From contig NZ_QWGG01000002.1 of assembly GCF_003730195.1 (NCBI RefSeq), forward strand, positions 1 to 64,000: a stretch of DNA of 64,000 nucleotides, in the 5' to 3' direction. This document shows positions 33,347 to 42,310 of the stretch, piece by piece. The DNA is from Halosimplex salinum. GTDB taxonomy: Archaea; Halobacteriota; Halobacteria; Halobacteriales; Haloarculaceae. A program made the translations under genes and the position numbers. Each line of letters opens with the position of its first letter. The stretch's first letter is position 1. The notes below the pieces were generated by a model. It made no database searches. It was not told the origin of the DNA and saw nothing but the letters and a program-made list of their open reading frames with translations.

Positions 33347-34777
33347 TCAGAATCCCGACGGCGCCACGTCGCACACCTCGCGGAAGGCGCCCTGGACGAC
33401 CTCCGAGAGGGCGGGGTGGACGTGGATGGTCTCCGCGATGGTCGCCGCGTCGGCGCCGGCCGCGACCGCCGTACTCACCTCGTGGATCAGCGTCGACGCC
33501 TCCGGACCGACGACGTGACAGCCGAGCACCTCGCCGTCCTCGCCGACGAGGACCTTCGCGAACCCGCCCTGGTCGTCGAGCGCCGACCCGAGCGCGGTGT
33601 CGTCGTAGGCGAACGTACCCGTCTCGTACTCGTCGTCGGCGAAGTCCTCGTCCTCCGCGAGTTCGTCCTCGGTCTTCCCGAGACTCGCCACCTGCGGCGA
33701 GCCGAAGATAGCGTGGGCCATGCCGGGGTACTCGACGGCCTCCTCGTTCCCTCGCACGGCGTTCTCGACGACGTACTCGGCCTCCTTGTCGCCGGAGTGT
33801 TTGAACATGTAGTTGCCGGCGATGTCGCCGATGGCGTAGACGCCGTCGACCGACGTTCGCAGGTACTCGTCGGTCTCGACGAACCCTTTCTCCGTCGTCT
33901 CGATCCCGGCCGCGGAGACGTTCCACGTGTCCGCGTTCGGCCGGCGGCCGGTCGCGAGCAGGAGGCGGTCGCCCGAGACCTCGATCTCCTCGCCGCCGTC
34001 CGCTTCGGCCGTGACTCGCTTCTGTCCGCCCTCGTCGGCTATCTCGGTCGCGCTGTGGCCGAGGTGGAGTTCGTGTTTCTCCCGGTAGGCCTCGGTGAGT
34101 CGCTCGGCGATATCGGGGTCCTCGCGGTCGACGAGGACCTCCCCGTGGCCGACGATGGTCACCTCGGTCCCCATCTGCGAGAAGAAGTGGCTCAACTCGA
34201 CGGCGATGTAGCCGCCGCCGACGACCACGAGGCGGTCCGGCCGCTCTGACAGCCACAGCGCCTCGTCGCTCGTGAGGAACTCCGTCTCCTCGGTCCCGTC
34301 GATGGAGTCGGGGATCGTCGGGCGGGAGCCGCCGGCCAGCACGACCGTCTCGGCGGTCAGTCGCTCGCCGCCGGGGCCGTCGCCATCGCGGCCGTCGTCC
34401 CCCTCGTCGACCTCGACGGTCCGCTCGTCGACGAATCGGCCCTCGCGCTGGTAGAGCGTGACGTTGCTGTGGTCGCGTGCGCGCTCGGCCTTCGCCTCGG
34501 CCCTCTCCCGGATCGTGGTTCGCACGTCGTCGACGATCCGCTCGAAATCCACGTCGTCGACCGAGGCAGCGATCCCGAGGGCGTCGGCCCCGCGGACCGT
34601 CTCGGCGACGTTCGCCCGATGGATGAGCTTCTTCGAGGGGTTACAGCCGCGGTTGAGGCAGGTCCCGCCGAGTCGGCCGCGCTCGACGAGGGCGACGTCT
34701 TCACCCTCCTCGGCGGCCGCCGAGGCGACGACGTTACCGGTCCCTCCGCCGAGGACGACGAGATCGAACTCGGGCAT
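33347..34777 (-). CDS. Flavoprotein disulfide reductase, mycothione/bis-gamma-glutamylcystine reductase-like
   Basis: A 476-residue pyridine nucleotide-disulfide oxidoreductase. FAD motif DLVVLGGGTGNVVA, redox-active CxxxxC (C40-C45) in LGGTCLNRGCNPSKKL, NAD(P) motif VVVGGGYIAVELSHFF, VYAIGDIAGN, and the C-terminal His-Glu base in IHVHPALSEVVQ. Active site complete; residue after the second Cys is Asn instead of the usual Ile. Resembles mycothione reductases; in haloarchaea the equivalent reductase acts on bis-gamma-glutamylcystine, whose thiol is their main low-molecular-weight thiol. Mercuric reductase or dihydrolipoamide dehydrogenase are less likely: no HMA domain and no dehydrogenase-complex genes nearby. 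Confidence 0.72.
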   Translation of the reverse strand: MPEFDLVVLGGGTGNVVASAAAEEGEDVALVERGRLGGTCLNRGCNPSKKLIHRANVAETVRGADALGIAASVDDVDFERIVDDVRTTIRERAEAKAERARDHSNVTLYQREGRFVDERTVEVDEGDDGRDGDGPGGERLTAETVVLAGGSRPTIPDSIDGTEETEFLTSDEALWLSERPDRLVVVGGGYIAVELSHFFSQMGTEVTIVGHGEVLVDREDPDIAERLTEAYREKHELHLGHSATEIADEGGQKRVTAEADGGEEIEVSGDRLLLATGRRPNADTWNVSAAGIETTEKGFVETDEYLRTSVDGVYAIGDIAGNYMFKHSGDKEAEYVVENAVRGNEEAVEYPGMAHAIFGSPQVASLGKTEDELAEDEDFADDEYETGTFAYDDTALGSALDDQGGFAKVLVGEDGEVLGCHVVGPEASTLIHEVSTAVAAGADAATIAETIHVHPALSEVVQGAFREVCDVAPSGF

Positions 34778-34934
34778 ACAGATCACGCGAGGTAGGGGTC
34801 GGACGCCTTTGTCCCTTGTGCGCACCACGGCAGGCCGTTTTTCAGCGTCGCTCCCCACGTGGTACCTATGCGCACAGCGCCGTCTCGCCCCGGCTTCGCG
34901 GCCGCCGGGCTCCACCGCCCCAGAGGTGGTCCGA

Positions 34935-36818
34935 GTGACTGAGGATCGGTACACGCCCATCGAGGAGTACGGTCTCGTCGGGAATCTGGAGACGTGTGCG
35001 CTCGTCGCGCCGAACGGGTCGGTCGACTGGTTCCCGTTCCCGCACGTCGAGTCGCCGAGCATCCTCGGCGCGATACTGGACGACGACGCCGGTGGGCGGT
35101 TCCGGATCGGGCCCGTCGATGGCTCCGAAGGGACGCAGGCGTACGTCGACGGGACGAACGTGCTTGAGACGACGTTCGCGACCGTCGGCGGGACGGCGAC
35201 GGTGACGGACTTCCTCCCGCCGGCCGGGCGCGTCGACCACCCGAAGAAAGTCCTCTACCGGAAGGTCGCCTGCACCGAGGGCGCCGTCGACCTCGCCGTC
35301 GCGTTCGAGCCCCGGTTCGACTACGCCCGGGCGGAGACGGCGATGACCGAGACGGACAGGGGAATCTTCGCCGAGGGCGCGGAGGAGCGGACGCTCCTGG
35401 AGAGTCCGGTCGACCTGTCTATCGACGGCGAACGGGCGACGGGGACGCTCTCGCTCGACGACGGGGAGTCGGCGTGGTTCATGCTGCGGTGTACCGGCGC
35501 CGAGGACGCGTCGACCGACCCGGACGCGGCGCTCGCGGAGACCGTCGACTACTGGACCGACTGGGTCCACGACTGCGGCGAGAGCGGTGACGACGGAGGT
35601 AGCGGAGAGGGGGAGTGCGCGTTCGGCGGGCCGTGGCACGACCTCGTGGTCCGGTCGGGGCTCGTCCTGAAACTCCTCACGCACGGCGAGACTGGCGCCA
35701 TGGCCGCCGCGCCGACCACGTCGCTCCCGGAAGATATCGGCGGCGTCCGCAACTGGGACTACCGGTACAACTGGGTGCGCGACGCCGGCTTCTCCATCCA
35801 GGCGCTGCTGAACCTCGGCCACGTCGCGGAGGCCGCCGACTACTTCGAGTGGTTCCTCGAGCTCTGTCACGCCGACGAGCCGGCGGAGATCCGACCGCTG
35901 TACGGGCTCCACGGCGACAGCGACCTCACCGAGCGGGAACTCGACCACCTCGACGGCTACCGGGATTCGCGCCCCGTCCGCGTCGGGAACGGTGCGGCCG
36001 GACAGACGCAGCTCGACATCTACGGAGAACTGCTGCTCGCCGTCGACGAGATGCGCTGTCACGGCCGAGCGCTCGGCAGCGACGACTGGGCCGCGGTCCG
36101 GGAGATCGTCGACTACGTCGTCGAGGTGTGGGACCGCCGAGACGCGGGCATCTGGGAGGTCCGCGGCGGGCCGGAACACTTCGTCTACTCGAAGGTGATG
36201 TGCTGGGCGGCCCTCGACCGCGGGATCGCTATCGCGACGGAGACCGACCACGAGGCTCCGCTATCGTCGTGGCGAGACGCCCGCGAACGGATCAGAGCAG
36301 ACGTGATCGAGCGAGGATACGACGAGGAGATCGGTGCGTTCGTCCAGTCCTACGGTTCGGAGACGCTCGACGCGACGGGACTGCTGTTGCCGGTCGTCGG
36401 CTTCCTCCCGTTCGGCGACGAGCGGGTGCAGGGGACGATCGACGCGGTCGAGGACCGACTGGTCGAGGACGAGGTGCTCGTCCGCCGGTACGACGGCGAC
36501 GACGGCCTCCCGGGGTCGGAGGGCGCCTTCGTCCTCTGCTCGTGCTGGCTGATCGACGCGCTCGCGCTCGGTGGCCGCGCGGACGAGGCCTGCGAGCGGT
36601 TCGAGGCACTCCAGTCGTACGTGGGGCCGCTCGGCCTCGTCGCGGAGGAACTCGACGTCGAGACCGGGCACCACCTCGGGAACTACCCGCAGGCGTTCAG
36701 CCACATCGGGATCATCAACAGCGCCCTGTACGTCGGCTTCGCGGAGGGCCGCGAGACAGACGGGCCGCCACCGATGGGCGTACGACTCGGCGACCCGGTC
36801 GCCCCGGAGGAGTCGTGA
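34935..36818 (+). CDS. Glycoside hydrolase family 15 (glucoamylase/trehalase-like)
   Basis: A 627-residue cytoplasmic GH15 protein without a signal peptide. The N-terminal super-beta-sandwich begins YTPIEEYGLVGNLETCALVA and NGSVDWFPFP. The catalytic (alpha/alpha)6 barrel contains VRNWDYRYNWVRDAGFSIQAL with an acidic catalytic region. Later landmarks are GAAGQTQLDIYGELL, WEVRGGPEHFVYSKVMCWAALDRG, and GNYPQAFSHIGIINSALY near the end, bearing the second catalytic Glu region. Related archaeal enzymes hydrolyse trehalose or alpha-glucans; the substrate is unresolved. A Gly/Asp/Glu-rich insertion lies at about residues 215-232. GTG 34935 starts before the first conserved strand; no clear TATA box fits. 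Confidence 0.85.
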   Translation: MTEDRYTPIEEYGLVGNLETCALVAPNGSVDWFPFPHVESPSILGAILDDDAGGRFRIGPVDGSEGTQAYVDGTNVLETTFATVGGTATVTDFLPPAGRVDHPKKVLYRKVACTEGAVDLAVAFEPRFDYARAETAMTETDRGIFAEGAEERTLLESPVDLSIDGERATGTLSLDDGESAWFMLRCTGAEDASTDPDAALAETVDYWTDWVHDCGESGDDGGSGEGECAFGGPWHDLVVRSGLVLKLLTHGETGAMAAAPTTSLPEDIGGVRNWDYRYNWVRDAGFSIQALLNLGHVAEAADYFEWFLELCHADEPAEIRPLYGLHGDSDLTERELDHLDGYRDSRPVRVGNGAAGQTQLDIYGELLLAVDEMRCHGRALGSDDWAAVREIVDYVVEVWDRRDAGIWEVRGGPEHFVYSKVMCWAALDRGIAIATETDHEAPLSSWRDARERIRADVIERGYDEEIGAFVQSYGSETLDATGLLLPVVGFLPFGDERVQGTIDAVEDRLVEDEVLVRRYDGDDGLPGSEGAFVLCSCWLIDALALGGRADEACERFEALQSYVGPLGLVAEELDVETGHHLGNYPQAFSHIGIINSALYVGFAEGRETDGPPPMGVRLGDPVAPEES

Positions 36819-36982
36819 CTGGCGGACGGGAACTATCGACGGACGGATCGGTCTGCCGTCGGCTCGGGGAGTGAAAGCGGGGCACTGGAAGTCATGCCAC
36901 AACCAGGCCCCGTGCGAAGTACACGCGAGTCGGAAAATCAACTTTCTGTTTGCCGCTCGAATTGCCACTTCGCGCGTCCCCC

Positions 36983-38386
36983 TCAGTCCTCGAAGTACCG
37001 ACCGTGGAACCCGAACGGGACGGCGTGCGGGAGCGGCGCTCGCGCTCGTTCCTCGAGGGTCTCGCCGTCGAGGACGAGCAGGTCGGTCCGCTGCTCGTTC
37101 GTGTTCAGCGCGGTCACGAGAACGACCCCCTCGTCGCTCGGCCGCTCCGCGTCGGGCGCGCGGACGAACACCGGTTCCTCGACGAACACGCCCGACTGCT
37201 CCCAGCGCCGGGACTCGCCGCTCTCCACGTCGACCCTGGCGACGTGGTTGCCGTCGCGTTCGGCCGCGCCCTGAGCGTAGACGTAGCGGTACTCGCGGGT
37301 CCGGTCATCGGTGGCGATCCGGGGGAGTTCCAGCCCTTCGGACAGTCGCTCGCTCGTCACCGACCCGTCCCCGCGGTCGATGCGGAACCGGCGGAGATGC
37401 CCGTCTCCGCCGGACTCGAACCAGTCGGCGGCCGCGGTCAGGTAGAGGCCGTCGACCACGTCGGCGTTCGGGTAGGCGACGAGGTCGACGACGAACGCCT
37501 CGTCGGTCTCGAAGGCGTTGACGTGGTGGAAGACGAACCAGGCGCCGGTCCGGCCAGTCGTGATTCGCTCGCCGGTGTCGCGCTCGACGACGTGAAAGCG
37601 CGTCCCGCGCCCGGGTTTCCAGTCGTAGTGGTCGACGAAGCTCTCCCTGCCGGGGCGGAGAAAGGAGGTCGGATGGGTGACGAACGGGTGTTCGGTGAGG
37701 ACGACGAACCGTTCGGTGAGCGCGAAGCTGTGGAGATAGGCGGGGTTCTCGGCGGGGACCGAGCCGATCCGTTCGCGGGAACGCGATCCGTCGGGGAGCC
37801 GATAGAGCGTGTACTCGCTGGGTCGGCCGAATGTGGTGAGGAGTCCGACCGTCTCCTCGCGGTGGGGGTCGGGGACGACGTGGGCGCAGTTCACGTGTCC
37901 GGTCAGCGCGTCCGCGAAGGCGAACTCCCCGCGAGTTTCGAGCGTCTCGGGGTCGCAGGCCACGTAGCGCGGGACTTCGGTCATCGCGACGAGCGAGCCG
38001 GCGACGCGGGCGACGTGGACGTTGCAGTTGTCGGTCGGCTCGCCGAACAGGAGCCGGCGGACCCGCTGGAGGTAGCCGCCGCCGGTGGCGAACTGGCCGG
38101 ATATCTCGCCCGTCTCCATCGCCTCGCGATAGGTTTCCGAGCGGAGCGAGCGGTTGGTGTACCGGACCGCGTCGTCGGCGCCGGCGAAGGCGAACCGGTG
38201 GAGCATCGCGAGGCCGTCGAACCAGTGGACGACTCGCTCGCCGCCGACCTCGAAAGTGGCGGGACCGTTGCGGACCAGGGCGCCGTCGAGCCAGTCCGGG
38301 AGCGACCCCTCGACCGCGAGCGACCGGTCGGTGACCTCGCTGTCGAGCGACGAGAACCCGAGTTCGAAGCCGACGTCCATCGACAT
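36983..38386 (-). CDS. Carotenoid oxygenase family protein
   Basis: A 467-residue member of the RPE65/NinaB/carotenoid cleavage dioxygenase family, a seven-bladed propeller with one Fe(II). The four iron histidines are visible: H169 (NCAHVVPDPH), H219 (YLHSFALTE), H287 or H288 (FVFHHVNAFE) and H461 (PFGFHG). N-terminal GALVRNGPATFEVG and HWFDGLAMLHRF also fit. It should cleave a carotenoid double bond with O2; retinal production from beta-carotene is one possibility, since many haloarchaea make retinal proteins, though Brp/Blh usually does this. ATG 38386 or 38380 are both possible. It converges with the GH15 gene. Confidence 0.87.
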   Translation of the reverse strand: MSMDVGFELGFSSLDSEVTDRSLAVEGSLPDWLDGALVRNGPATFEVGGERVVHWFDGLAMLHRFAFAGADDAVRYTNRSLRSETYREAMETGEISGQFATGGGYLQRVRRLLFGEPTDNCNVHVARVAGSLVAMTEVPRYVACDPETLETRGEFAFADALTGHVNCAHVVPDPHREETVGLLTTFGRPSEYTLYRLPDGSRSRERIGSVPAENPAYLHSFALTERFVVLTEHPFVTHPTSFLRPGRESFVDHYDWKPGRGTRFHVVERDTGERITTGRTGAWFVFHHVNAFETDEAFVVDLVAYPNADVVDGLYLTAAADWFESGGDGHLRRFRIDRGDGSVTSERLSEGLELPRIATDDRTREYRYVYAQGAAERDGNHVARVDVESGESRRWEQSGVFVEEPVFVRAPDAERPSDEGVVLVTALNTNEQRTDLLVLDGETLEERARAPLPHAVPFGFHGRYFED

Positions 38387-38432
38387 ACCCGCAGTTGGGA
38401 CGCGAGCGGGTAGTCACTGGTGGTAGGCGGGG

Positions 38433-39362
38433 CTATCGCGCGGCGTCGTCGCCCGCGAGCTGGTCGACCTCGTCGTCGGCCTTCCACTCGTCGAGTTCGC
38501 GCGGGTCGACGTGGACGAACACGTCGTCGACCTCCGGGAGGTCGCGGATCGACGCGACGACGGCCGACTCGATGTCGTGGGCCTCGCGCAGCGTCCGGTC
38601 GCCCTCCACCTCGATGTGGAGTGAGACGTCGATCTCCGGGCCGACGTAGTGAGCGATCACGTCGTGTGCGCCCTCGACGTCGGGGTGGGAGAGCGCCCGC
38701 CGGACGATCTCGCGGCGGAGTTCCTCGGGCGGCGCGCGACCGACGAGGTACCCGAGGTTGTCGCGAACGACCTCGACCCCGGTGTAGACGATACCGATGG
38801 CGACGACGACGGCCGCGAGCGGGTCGAGGATCGGGTAGCCAGCGCCGGCGCCGAGGACGCCGACGATGGCCGCCGAGGCGGTGAGGATGTCGTTGCGGTT
38901 GTCCAGGGCGGTCGCGGTCAGCGCCGGCGAGTTGTTCCGCTCGCCCGCCGCGAGGACGTAGCGATAGAGCCCGTACTTCGTCACCGCGGCGACGACCAGC
39001 ACCGCGACGGCCGTCGGCCCACGGGAGACCGTCACGTCGCCGGAGAGGAGGGAGTTGGCCGACTGATAGAGGACGGCGCCGCCTGCGGCGAAGATACCCA
39101 GCGCGACGAACAGCCCGACGAACGGTTCGATGCGCTCGTGGCCGTGGGGGTGTTCGAAGTCCGGCGGGCGCGTCGTCAGGTAGAGGCCGGCGACGGTGAC
39201 AAGCGAGTACACCGAGTCGGCGGTGCTGTTGATCGCCTCGGACTCGACCGCGAGGCTCCCGGTGGCGAGCCACGCCGCGCCCTTGACCAGCGCGAGCGCG
39301 ACGTTGACCGCCAGCAGGAGCAGGCCCACCCGCCGGAGCACTCGCGGCCGGTCGTCTGTCAT
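38433..39362 (-). CDS. Cation diffusion facilitator metal exporter
   Basis: A 309-residue CDF transporter with six transmembrane helices and a C-terminal ferredoxin-like cytoplasmic domain (HDVIAHYVGPEIDVSLHIEV). The central metal site residues are Asn-x3-Asp in helix 2 (NSTAD within ESEAINSTADSVYSL) and Asp-x3-Asp in helix 5 (DNRND). This ND-DD pattern differs from the Zn-type DD-HD set and suggests Mn2+ or a similar ion rather than zinc. The PPDFEHPHGHERIEPF loop is typical of the family. It uses proton exchange to expel the ion from the cytoplasm. ATG 39362 follows the short leader; the HIT gene is 53 bp upstream on the same strand. Confidence 0.87.
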   Translation of the reverse strand: MTDDRPRVLRRVGLLLLAVNVALALVKGAAWLATGSLAVESEAINSTADSVYSLVTVAGLYLTTRPPDFEHPHGHERIEPFVGLFVALGIFAAGGAVLYQSANSLLSGDVTVSRGPTAVAVLVVAAVTKYGLYRYVLAAGERNNSPALTATALDNRNDILTASAAIVGVLGAGAGYPILDPLAAVVVAIGIVYTGVEVVRDNLGYLVGRAPPEELRREIVRRALSHPDVEGAHDVIAHYVGPEIDVSLHIEVEGDRTLREAHDIESAVVASIRDLPEVDDVFVHVDPRELDEWKADDEVDQLAGDDAAR

Positions 39363-39415
39363 CGTCGGGGGTTGACGGTCCCGGGTCAAAGCCGTGTCGA
39401 CGCGGAACGACGGTG

Positions 39416-39967
39416 TCAGTCGGTGAACTCGACGGCGCGGTCCTCCCCCTCGACCGCGGCGCCGTCCTGTTCGGCGAAGGCGTCGCGGAGGCGGTCGTAG
39501 GAGTCGTCGACGGCCTCGACGATGACCTGGGTGTCCGCGACGACGGGCATGAAGTTGGTGTCGCCCTCCCAGCGCGGGACGACGTGGGTGTGGAGGTGGT
39601 CGTCGATGGAGCCGCCGGCCGCGCCGCCGCCGATGTTGAGGCCGGCGTTGTACGCGTCGGGGCCCAGACCGTCCTCAAGCGCGTCGAAGGTCCGCTGTTT
39701 CAGGCGAGCGTGGTCGAGGAGCACGTCGTCGTCGAGGTCGCGGTAGTCGCCGGTGTGGTCGTGCGGGATGACCATGGCGTGCCCGGGGTTGTACGGGTAG
39801 TTGTTCAGGAGGACGAACGCCCGGTCCGAGCGGGCGACGATCCGGCGCTCGCGGTCCCGGTGGCGGTCGCCCTCGGCGAAGGCGCAGAACACGCAGCCGT
39901 CGACGTCGTCGTTGCCTCCCTCGCGCTCGACCCAGTCGATGCGCCACGGGGCGAAGACCTGGTCCAT
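39416..39967 (-). CDS. HIT family nucleotide hydrolase
   Basis: A 183-residue histidine-triad protein. The catalytic triad is HLHTHVVPRW (HxHxHxx), preceded by NIGGGAAGGSIDDH. A zinc-type pair GCVFCAF lies near residue 25, and LNNYPYNPGHAMVIPHDH is the conserved strand with the fourth His. Such enzymes split nucleoside 5'-phosphosulfates, dinucleoside polyphosphates or phosphoramidates; the archaeal substrate is unknown. The start is ATG 39967. It diverges from the small membrane protein at 40053 (85 bp). Confidence 0.85.
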   Translation of the reverse strand: MDQVFAPWRIDWVEREGGNDDVDGCVFCAFAEGDRHRDRERRIVARSDRAFVLLNNYPYNPGHAMVIPHDHTGDYRDLDDDVLLDHARLKQRTFDALEDGLGPDAYNAGLNIGGGAAGGSIDDHLHTHVVPRWEGDTNFMPVVADTQVIVEAVDDSYDRLRDAFAEQDGAAVEGEDRAVEFTD

Positions 39968-40052
39968 AGCGGGCCTGCGGGACCGACACACAAAATCCCG
40001 ACGGGGTCGAGAGAAGCAAACACGTAACTGCCGGGGCGTACATGACAGTGGC

Positions 40053-40250
40053 ATGTCTGCTGCCCTCCAGACCCACCCCCTCAACGCCACCGCGGTGGCG
40101 TTCGTCGCGGGCCTCCTCGCGGTCACGCTGTTCGGCGTCGTCGTCACCGGAGACCCCGTCGATCGAGCGGCGCTCGGTGGCATCGGGTACGCCGCCGGCG
40201 GTGCTATCGGCGTCTACATCGCCTGCGCGGGCGCCGGCTCCGAGTGGTGA
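40053..40250 (+). CDS. Small two-helix membrane protein
   Basis: A 65-residue protein with two hydrophobic helices (about residues 13-32 and 41-60) separated by a short acidic turn. No family is recognised. Its TGA at 40248-40250 directly abuts the stop of the convergent acetyltransferase gene at 40251 with no spacer. Confidence 0.55.
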   Translation: MSAALQTHPLNATAVAFVAGLLAVTLFGVVVTGDPVDRAALGGIGYAAGGAIGVYIACAGAGSEW

Positions 40251-40691
40251 TCAGAGCTCGCGCTCCATCACCTGTCCCCACACCGACAGCCCCTCGCGCT
40301 CGTAGAAGGCGCGAGCGGCGTCGTTCCCGTCGAGGCAGGCCAGCGCGAGGGTCTCGCAGTCCCGCTCGCGTGCCCAGTCGTCGAGCCAGTCCAGGAGCGC
40401 GCTCCCGAACCCCTCGCCGCGGCGCGGTTCGTCGACGACGAAGTCGTGGACCCAGAGGTGACGCTCGTGGTGGAGCACGCGCTGGATCGACACGCCCGCG
40501 ACCGCGACGAGGGCCTCCTCGGCGTCCGACCCACCGGAGGGAGACTCGTACAGTCCGAACAGCCGGTAGTCGTCCTCGTCGCGCCATCCGCGGACGAACT
40601 CGTCGTCGGCGTCGGTCCACAGCTGTCGGAGGACCGGGACCGCCTCGTCCCACCCCCCGTCGGTCGTCACCGCCCGGACGTGCGTCGACAT
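40251..40691 (-). CDS. GNAT family acetyltransferase
   Basis: A 146-residue acetyl-CoA-dependent N-acetyltransferase. Motif A is LWVHDFVVDEPRRGEGFGSALLDWLDDWA, with the pyrophosphate loop RRGEGFGSA. Motif B is ETLALACLDGNDAARAFYEREGL. The acceptor is unknown. ATG 40691 has a CTGTTTTGCC element about 35 nt upstream. It ends back-to-back with the small membrane gene. Confidence 0.82.
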   Translation of the reverse strand: MSTHVRAVTTDGGWDEAVPVLRQLWTDADDEFVRGWRDEDDYRLFGLYESPSGGSDAEEALVAVAGVSIQRVLHHERHLWVHDFVVDEPRRGEGFGSALLDWLDDWARERDCETLALACLDGNDAARAFYEREGLSVWGQVMEREL

Positions 40692-40820
40692 GTGCGAGTG
40701 CTGACCGCCGCACGGCAAAACAGTTTCCGGGGGGCGAGAGCGAGTCGCACGGCGTCGGCGGACCCCCGGTGGCCGCGCTCGGCGGAACGGTTTTCCTCCA
40801 CCCGGGCGTCGCTCCGAACC

Positions 40821-41063
40821 ATGGGACTGCTCGAAGCGATCCTCGTGTTCGCGGTCGGGTACGTCTGCGGGGCCGTCACCCGGATCTTCGCGGGGCTCGC
40901 CGCCGTGGCCGCCCTGTTGCTCGCGATCCTCGGGGTCGCGCTCCCGCCCTCGATCGTCGGTATCGTCGACCCGATCCTCGGGGTGTATCTCGGCAACGAA
41001 CTGCTCTTCCTCTCGGGGTTCCTGTTCGCCATCGCTCACAACCCGGCCGAATCGGAGGAGTGA
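40821..41063 (+). CDS. Small hydrophobic membrane protein
   Basis: An 80-residue protein that is almost entirely hydrophobic: about three helices at residues 3-20, 22-45 and 48-72, with a short acidic tail. It has no recognised family. ATG 40821 follows a CGGTTTTCC element about 28 nt upstream, supporting an independent leaderless gene. It converges with the DUF373 gene (12 bp gap). Confidence 0.6.
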   Translation: MGLLEAILVFAVGYVCGAVTRIFAGLAAVAALLLAILGVALPPSIVGIVDPILGVYLGNELLFLSGFLFAIAHNPAESEE

Positions 41064-41075
41064 CCGAACCGGTCG

Positions 41076-42161
41076 TCAGGTCGGGTTGACGCGGCCGCCG
41101 AGTCGGGACTCCGCGAGGGCGAACGCGAAGGTGCTGGCGAGGCCGAGGAGAGTCGCGCCGGTCAGCGTGAACGCGAGGTACGACAGGTCGCCGAACGCGA
41201 GGACGTAGCTACAGACGCCGTGGAGGATGAAGGCGATGGCGAGGACGTAGACGGGGGCGTTGAGGTGGCGCCACTCGAACTCGCCGTCGATGTAGCCGTC
41301 GACGACGCGCCCGAGACTGCTGGTGACGCCGGCGGCCGCGAACCACCGGAGCGACCCGTAGACGAGCGCCGCGATGACTTCGAGGACGCCCAGCGCGTCG
41401 GTCGTCTGCGACTGGAGACTCGTGACGGTCTGGGCGCCGGTGAACCCGCCGATGATCAGGAGGAGGCCCGCGACGAGGTAGGTCACCAGCGACACGCGCC
41501 CGTCGTACAGCCCCTCGCGGACCCGGTCGACGAACGCGTCCAGCCGCTGGCCGAGCGCGAGCCCCCGCGAGAGCAGGTAGAGCCCGATCAGCGCGGACGT
41601 GACGCCGAACACCGCACCGGGCATGTCGAGGTGTTCGGCGAGGATCGAGAGCGGGTAGATGAGCAGGAGGATCCCCATCGGGATGAGGAGCGTCCCCCGG
41701 GTCTCGGGGTCGTCGAGCACCTGCTTGATCGTGTAGTACATCGATTCGAGGTCCTGAGCCTGGCGGACGACGACCCGCTGGACGCCGTCGATGGGGACCC
41801 GCGAGCGGATGACCGGCAGGACGGACTCGTCCTGCGCGCCGTCGGTGACGACGATCGCGCGGACGTCTTCGCCGGTCGTCAGCCCCGCGATGACGGTGTC
41901 GAGTTCCTCGCCGACGGCGCGGTTGGCGGCCACGTCGCTCCCGTCGACGCCGGTGACCGCCGCCACCTCGACGGACTCGTCGGTGATCCGCTCGGCGATG
42001 TGGAGCCCCTCGAAGAGGACGTTCACGTCGCTGTCCTCGGGGTCCGCGGTCGCCAGATCGACGGCTGCGGCCTCGACGGCCTCGCGGCCGACCACGGGCG
42101 TCTCCACCCCTGTCTTGCGCCCGAGGTCGTCGTCGAGGTCCACGCACAGGACCAGCAACAT
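41076..42161 (-). CDS. DUF373 family membrane protein
   Basis: A 361-residue archaeal DUF373 protein. The N-terminal ~130 residues are a soluble Rossmann-like domain beginning MLLVLCVDLDDDLGRKTGVE, with NVLFEGLHIAERI and VRAIVVTDGAQDESVLP. About seven transmembrane helices follow. The family is archaeal and of unknown function; the conserved DLDDD and GAQDE acidic motifs suggest metal binding. I chose ATG 42161, because the first strand follows immediately; ATG-like starts six codons earlier (42179) add only a basic hexapeptide. Its upstream region contains repeat copy 4. Confidence 0.85.
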   Translation of the reverse strand: MLLVLCVDLDDDLGRKTGVETPVVGREAVEAAAVDLATADPEDSDVNVLFEGLHIAERITDESVEVAAVTGVDGSDVAANRAVGEELDTVIAGLTTGEDVRAIVVTDGAQDESVLPVIRSRVPIDGVQRVVVRQAQDLESMYYTIKQVLDDPETRGTLLIPMGILLLIYPLSILAEHLDMPGAVFGVTSALIGLYLLSRGLALGQRLDAFVDRVREGLYDGRVSLVTYLVAGLLLIIGGFTGAQTVTSLQSQTTDALGVLEVIAALVYGSLRWFAAAGVTSSLGRVVDGYIDGEFEWRHLNAPVYVLAIAFILHGVCSYVLAFGDLSYLAFTLTGATLLGLASTFAFALAESRLGGRVNPT

Positions 42162-42310
42162 CGATCGACGGTAGGCCACGGGCCTGTATCAGTCTTCGGG
42201 GCTTCGGTGCGATCGACAGCCGGTGGTGGTGTGCGACCGGTCGGGTTCCGTCGATCCGCTGTGTCCGTCGGTGGAACGTCGACGACCGGGTTCGATAGTT
42301 GACGGTGAAC

